DNA of 25,014 nucleotides from a virus. Every line of letters begins with the position of its first letter. Within the stretch, counting starts at the first letter, position 1. This document shows, piece by piece, positions 23,547 through 25,014 of the stretch. The notes under the pieces were generated by a model, which worked only from the letters and a program-made list of their open reading frames with translations, searched no databases and was not told the origin of the DNA. The stretch is taken from positions 1-25,014 of the IMG/VR virus record IMGVR_UViG_3300020034_000067; one strand, written 5' to 3'. Made by a program: the position numbers and the translations under genes.

Positions 23547-23857
23547 TAATAATTTCTCAACATCTTATTCATCTTATCCCTCTTATCCCTCTTATCCCTC
23601 TTATCCCTCTTCTCCCACACATCAATCACTTTCTGCCGGACGTAGTGCGGCTTCGGCGCTGACTCAATGGGCACGACTGGCGCCACTGCTACAGCAGTGG
23701 ATTCATCCAGCCACATGAGTTCATCATCGTTGTACAACTTCTCCAATCGACCAGCAAATTCATGGTATGTGTAAATGTCAGGGCGACTGTTGACACGAAC
23801 GAAGTATTGACCATACTTTTCGGGGATTCGATTTCGGGCGTTTATCCAGGTTGGCAT
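23546..23857 (-). CDS. DUF551-like protein with Lys-Arg-Asp repeat tail, 103 aa
   Basis: MPTWINARNRIPEKYGQYFVR at the start follows the DUF551-like pattern (W-I-N-A-x-x-R-I-P-x-x-x-G-x-Y), then LEKLYNDDELMWLDES. After an Ala/Val/Pro-rich linker the C-terminus is a run of K-R-D triplets encoded by a 9-bp tandem repeat, giving a mixed-charge helical tail. Tail length could vary between relatives by repeat slippage. Function is unknown. Confidence 0.6.
   Translation of the reverse strand: MPTWINARNRIPEKYGQYFVRVNSRPDIYTYHEFAGRLEKLYNDDELMWLDESTAVAVAPVVPIESAPKPHYVRQKVIDVWEKRDKRDKRDKRDKMNKMLRNY
23563..23616 (-). repeat. 9-bp tandem repeat array
   Basis: TCTTATCCC on the plus strand occurs four times without change at 23572-23607, with one diverged unit on each side (TCTTATTCA and TCTTCTCCC). 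The unit is three codons, so copy-number change keeps the frame and adds or removes K-R-D in the encoded protein. Confidence 0.9.
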
Positions 23858-23879
23858 TATTGGGTGGTTGGGTTAGTTT

Positions 23880-24254
23880 TTATTCATCTCGTAGCCTTAC
23901 CATTGATGAAAAAATAGACAGGTCATTCACTGGCCGATATTCATTACCACTTCTTGGAAAGAATATCAAAGCCTCTGTAGTGTCCATCATTGCTATTTCC
24001 TCAGTATTCAAAAATGATGCAAACATAGAAACGTATTCATTGACGGCTTCCTCAGAGAACTCACAGGGCCTGAAGAACCTGAATTTTGATGATCCCGCAT
24101 AAACAACGCAGTCTGCTCGCTTATTTAAATGAAAATAGATAGCCATACGCGGCACCTTATTGCCGTCGAGAAGGTCAAGGTTATAATCTGTGGTTTTAAA
24201 CCCGCCAATAGTTTCAGCGTCCCTTTCTTCTACTTCTATTCCAAGAATTGTCAC
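23880..24254 (-). CDS. Hypothetical protein, 124 aa
   Basis: The protein begins M-T-I-L-G-I-E-V-E-E-R-D and contains VPRMAIYFHLNKRADCVVYAG, FFRPCEFSEEAVNEYVSMF and ALIFFPRSGNEYRPV. It appears to be a mixed alpha/beta cytoplasmic protein; no family is recognised. It starts directly after the stop of the ribbon-helix-helix-like gene, so they are very likely co-transcribed. Confidence 0.6.
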   Translation of the reverse strand: MTILGIEVEERDAETIGGFKTTDYNLDLLDGNKVPRMAIYFHLNKRADCVVYAGSSKFRFFRPCEFSEEAVNEYVSMFASFLNTEEIAMMDTTEALIFFPRSGNEYRPVNDLSIFSSMVRLRDE

Positions 24255-24446
24255 TTAAGCAGTCTTTTTTATCTGAAGAGAACGATACTTCTTACTGAGA
24301 TGTTCACGTAGTATTTTCTTGATAACCCAGTGAATAGAATGATCTGCTTCTGCCGCCTCCATCATGAGGGGTCGCTTAAGATCGCAAAGCCGCACTGGGT
24401 AGGGTTTGCCGTCGCTATCGGTATAGGACTTTTTAAGTTTTTCCAT
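24255..24446 (-). CDS. Ribbon-helix-helix-like regulator at the head of the minus-strand cassette
   Basis: Using the ATG at 24446 the product is 63 residues; an ATG at 24470 would add eight residues and reach into the operator-like repeats. It contains KPYPVRLCDLKRPLMMEAA and a second helix HSIHWVIKKILREHL. That is the strand-helix-helix pattern of Arc/CopG-type repressors (V-R-L-x-D-L ... S-x-H-W-x-I-x-x-x-L-R). As the first gene after the divergent intergenic region, it probably controls its own operon and perhaps the head genes opposite. Confidence 0.65.
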   Translation of the reverse strand: MEKLKKSYTDSDGKPYPVRLCDLKRPLMMEAAEADHSIHWVIKKILREHLSKKYRSLQIKKTA

Positions 24447-24466
24447 GGTTCCTAAAGATACAAAAA

Positions 24467-24499
24467 ACAATGTATAGAACGTGTCTACAACGTATAGAA
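24467..24499. promoter_or_regulatory. Tandem operator-like repeat in the divergent intergenic region
   Basis: ACAATGTATAGAA (24467-24479) and ACAACGTATAGAA (24487-24499) differ at one base and start 20 bp apart, about two helical turns. That spacing suits side-by-side binding by ribbon-helix-helix dimers on one DNA face. They lie just upstream of the minus-strand regulator and about 70 bp before the scaffold start. Confidence 0.55.
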
Positions 24500-24568
24500 A
24501 ATTAAGTAACAGATGTTAGTATCGTTATCATTACGCTCATTATAGTATTATAAACAGCTCTTCGACAA

Positions 24569-25014
24569 ATGAAGCCAACTATTTTAGCCCGATTCAAGGT
24601 TAAATATCCGGCTGTAAATCTCTCCAACAAAAGGCTAGACGCTATCGCGGCTAAACTTGAAGCAAAAGGAGTAACAGACGAAACCTCAATCGACGCAGCA
24701 CTTGACGCTCTTAACGAAGCACACTCATTCCAGGAAATCGCCACCGATGACGATAAACTGAGAAACGCAGAAGCGAAACTTAAGAAAGCGGCTCCCCCAG
24801 AAAAAAAGACAGAAGAACCTCCAGCAGGTGAACCGCTAGGTACGCCACCGCCTCCAGCAGATGACACCCCGGCATGGGCGAAAGCCTTGATGCAGGAAGT
24901 GCAAACGCTCAAAGCGGAAAAGACGCAGAACACCATCCGAGAGAAGGCAACGGGCCTCCTAAAAGATAAAGTGCCTGTATCGTACTGGGAAGAGTTTGCG
25001 ATTCCAGACAAAGA
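24569..25014 (+). CDS. Phage scaffolding-type protein, 3' end outside window
   Basis: The frame opens with MKPTILARFKVKYPAVNLSN and stays open to the right edge (148 codons). The N-terminal domain includes KRLDAIAAKLEAKGVTDET and ALDALNEAHSFQEIA. A Pro/Glu-rich linker (APPEKKTEEPPAG and on) follows, then a helix PAWAKALMQEVQTLKAEK and LLKDKVPVSYWEEF. I recognise this order from putative scaffolding proteins encoded just before the major capsid gene in Bacteroidota phages. It would act inside the forming procapsid. It probably marks the start of the head gene block, transcribed divergently from the minus-strand cassette. Confidence 0.75.
   Translation, partial: MKPTILARFKVKYPAVNLSNKRLDAIAAKLEAKGVTDETSIDAALDALNEAHSFQEIATDDDKLRNAEAKLKKAAPPEKKTEEPPAGEPLGTPPPPADDTPAWAKALMQEVQTLKAEKTQNTIREKATGLLKDKVPVSYWEEFAIPDK

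Noticed and set aside
23563-23616. Short tandem repeats considered as a CRISPR array
   Set aside because: Units are 9 bp and contiguous, with no spacers, and lie within a coding frame.
24502-25011. 169-codon minus-strand frame at the right edge
   Set aside because: It is the antisense of the scaffolding-type gene, with low-complexity Ser/Ala/Gly runs; the plus-strand frame from 24569 matches a known phage protein pattern and has normal composition.

Overview
The window looks like part of the genome of a tailed phage or prophage with a long tail (siphovirus type) infecting a member of the Bacteroidota. Every gene that can be assigned is a phage-type gene (recombination nucleases, SSB, primase-helicase, DnaA-like initiator, terminase, portal, tape measure, tail protein, scaffold). 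Several unnamed proteins belong to families I associate with Bacteroidota phages (ELR-IGN...VHQLQNL proteins, DUF551-like modules, a conserved DCCEHH protein). Most starts lack a strong Shine-Dalgarno sequence, and one intergenic region carries a Bacteroidota-type TAnnTTTG promoter element. No integrase, holin, endolysin or plainly bacterial gene is visible, so the lifestyle cannot be decided from this window.

Positions 1-5025 (plus strand) form a recombination and replication module: a gene entering from the left edge, a RecB-like exonuclease that has lost its middle, a VRR-NUC-type nuclease, SSB, an HNH protein with zinc knuckles and a 759-residue primase/DUF3987 helicase-like protein. Positions 5026-5328 contain no convincing gene. 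They hold twelve GTCAC cores arranged as a mirror image around an AT-rich palindromic centre, next to a gene for a free-standing DnaA domain IV-like protein (5329-5724). This is the best candidate for the phage replication origin.

Positions 5721-11130 are a dense run of small plus-strand accessory genes, many overlapping by ATGA. Among them are an HNH homing-type endonuclease with a divergent ribbon-helix-helix-like gene on the opposite strand, a lipoprotein, several small membrane proteins and a Cro/CI-type regulator. Positions 11132-20670 are the packaging and morphogenesis block: small and large terminase, portal, an unassigned protein, tape measure and a large tail protein, nearly all overlapping or touching.

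Positions 20667-24446 are ten minus-strand genes convergent with the tail gene, mostly small and unassigned, headed by a second ribbon-helix-helix-like protein. Across a divergent intergenic region with a tandem operator-like repeat, a plus-strand scaffolding-type protein begins at 24569 and runs off the right edge. The capsid genes therefore probably lie beyond the window, separated from terminase and portal by the tail genes and the inverted accessory cassette.
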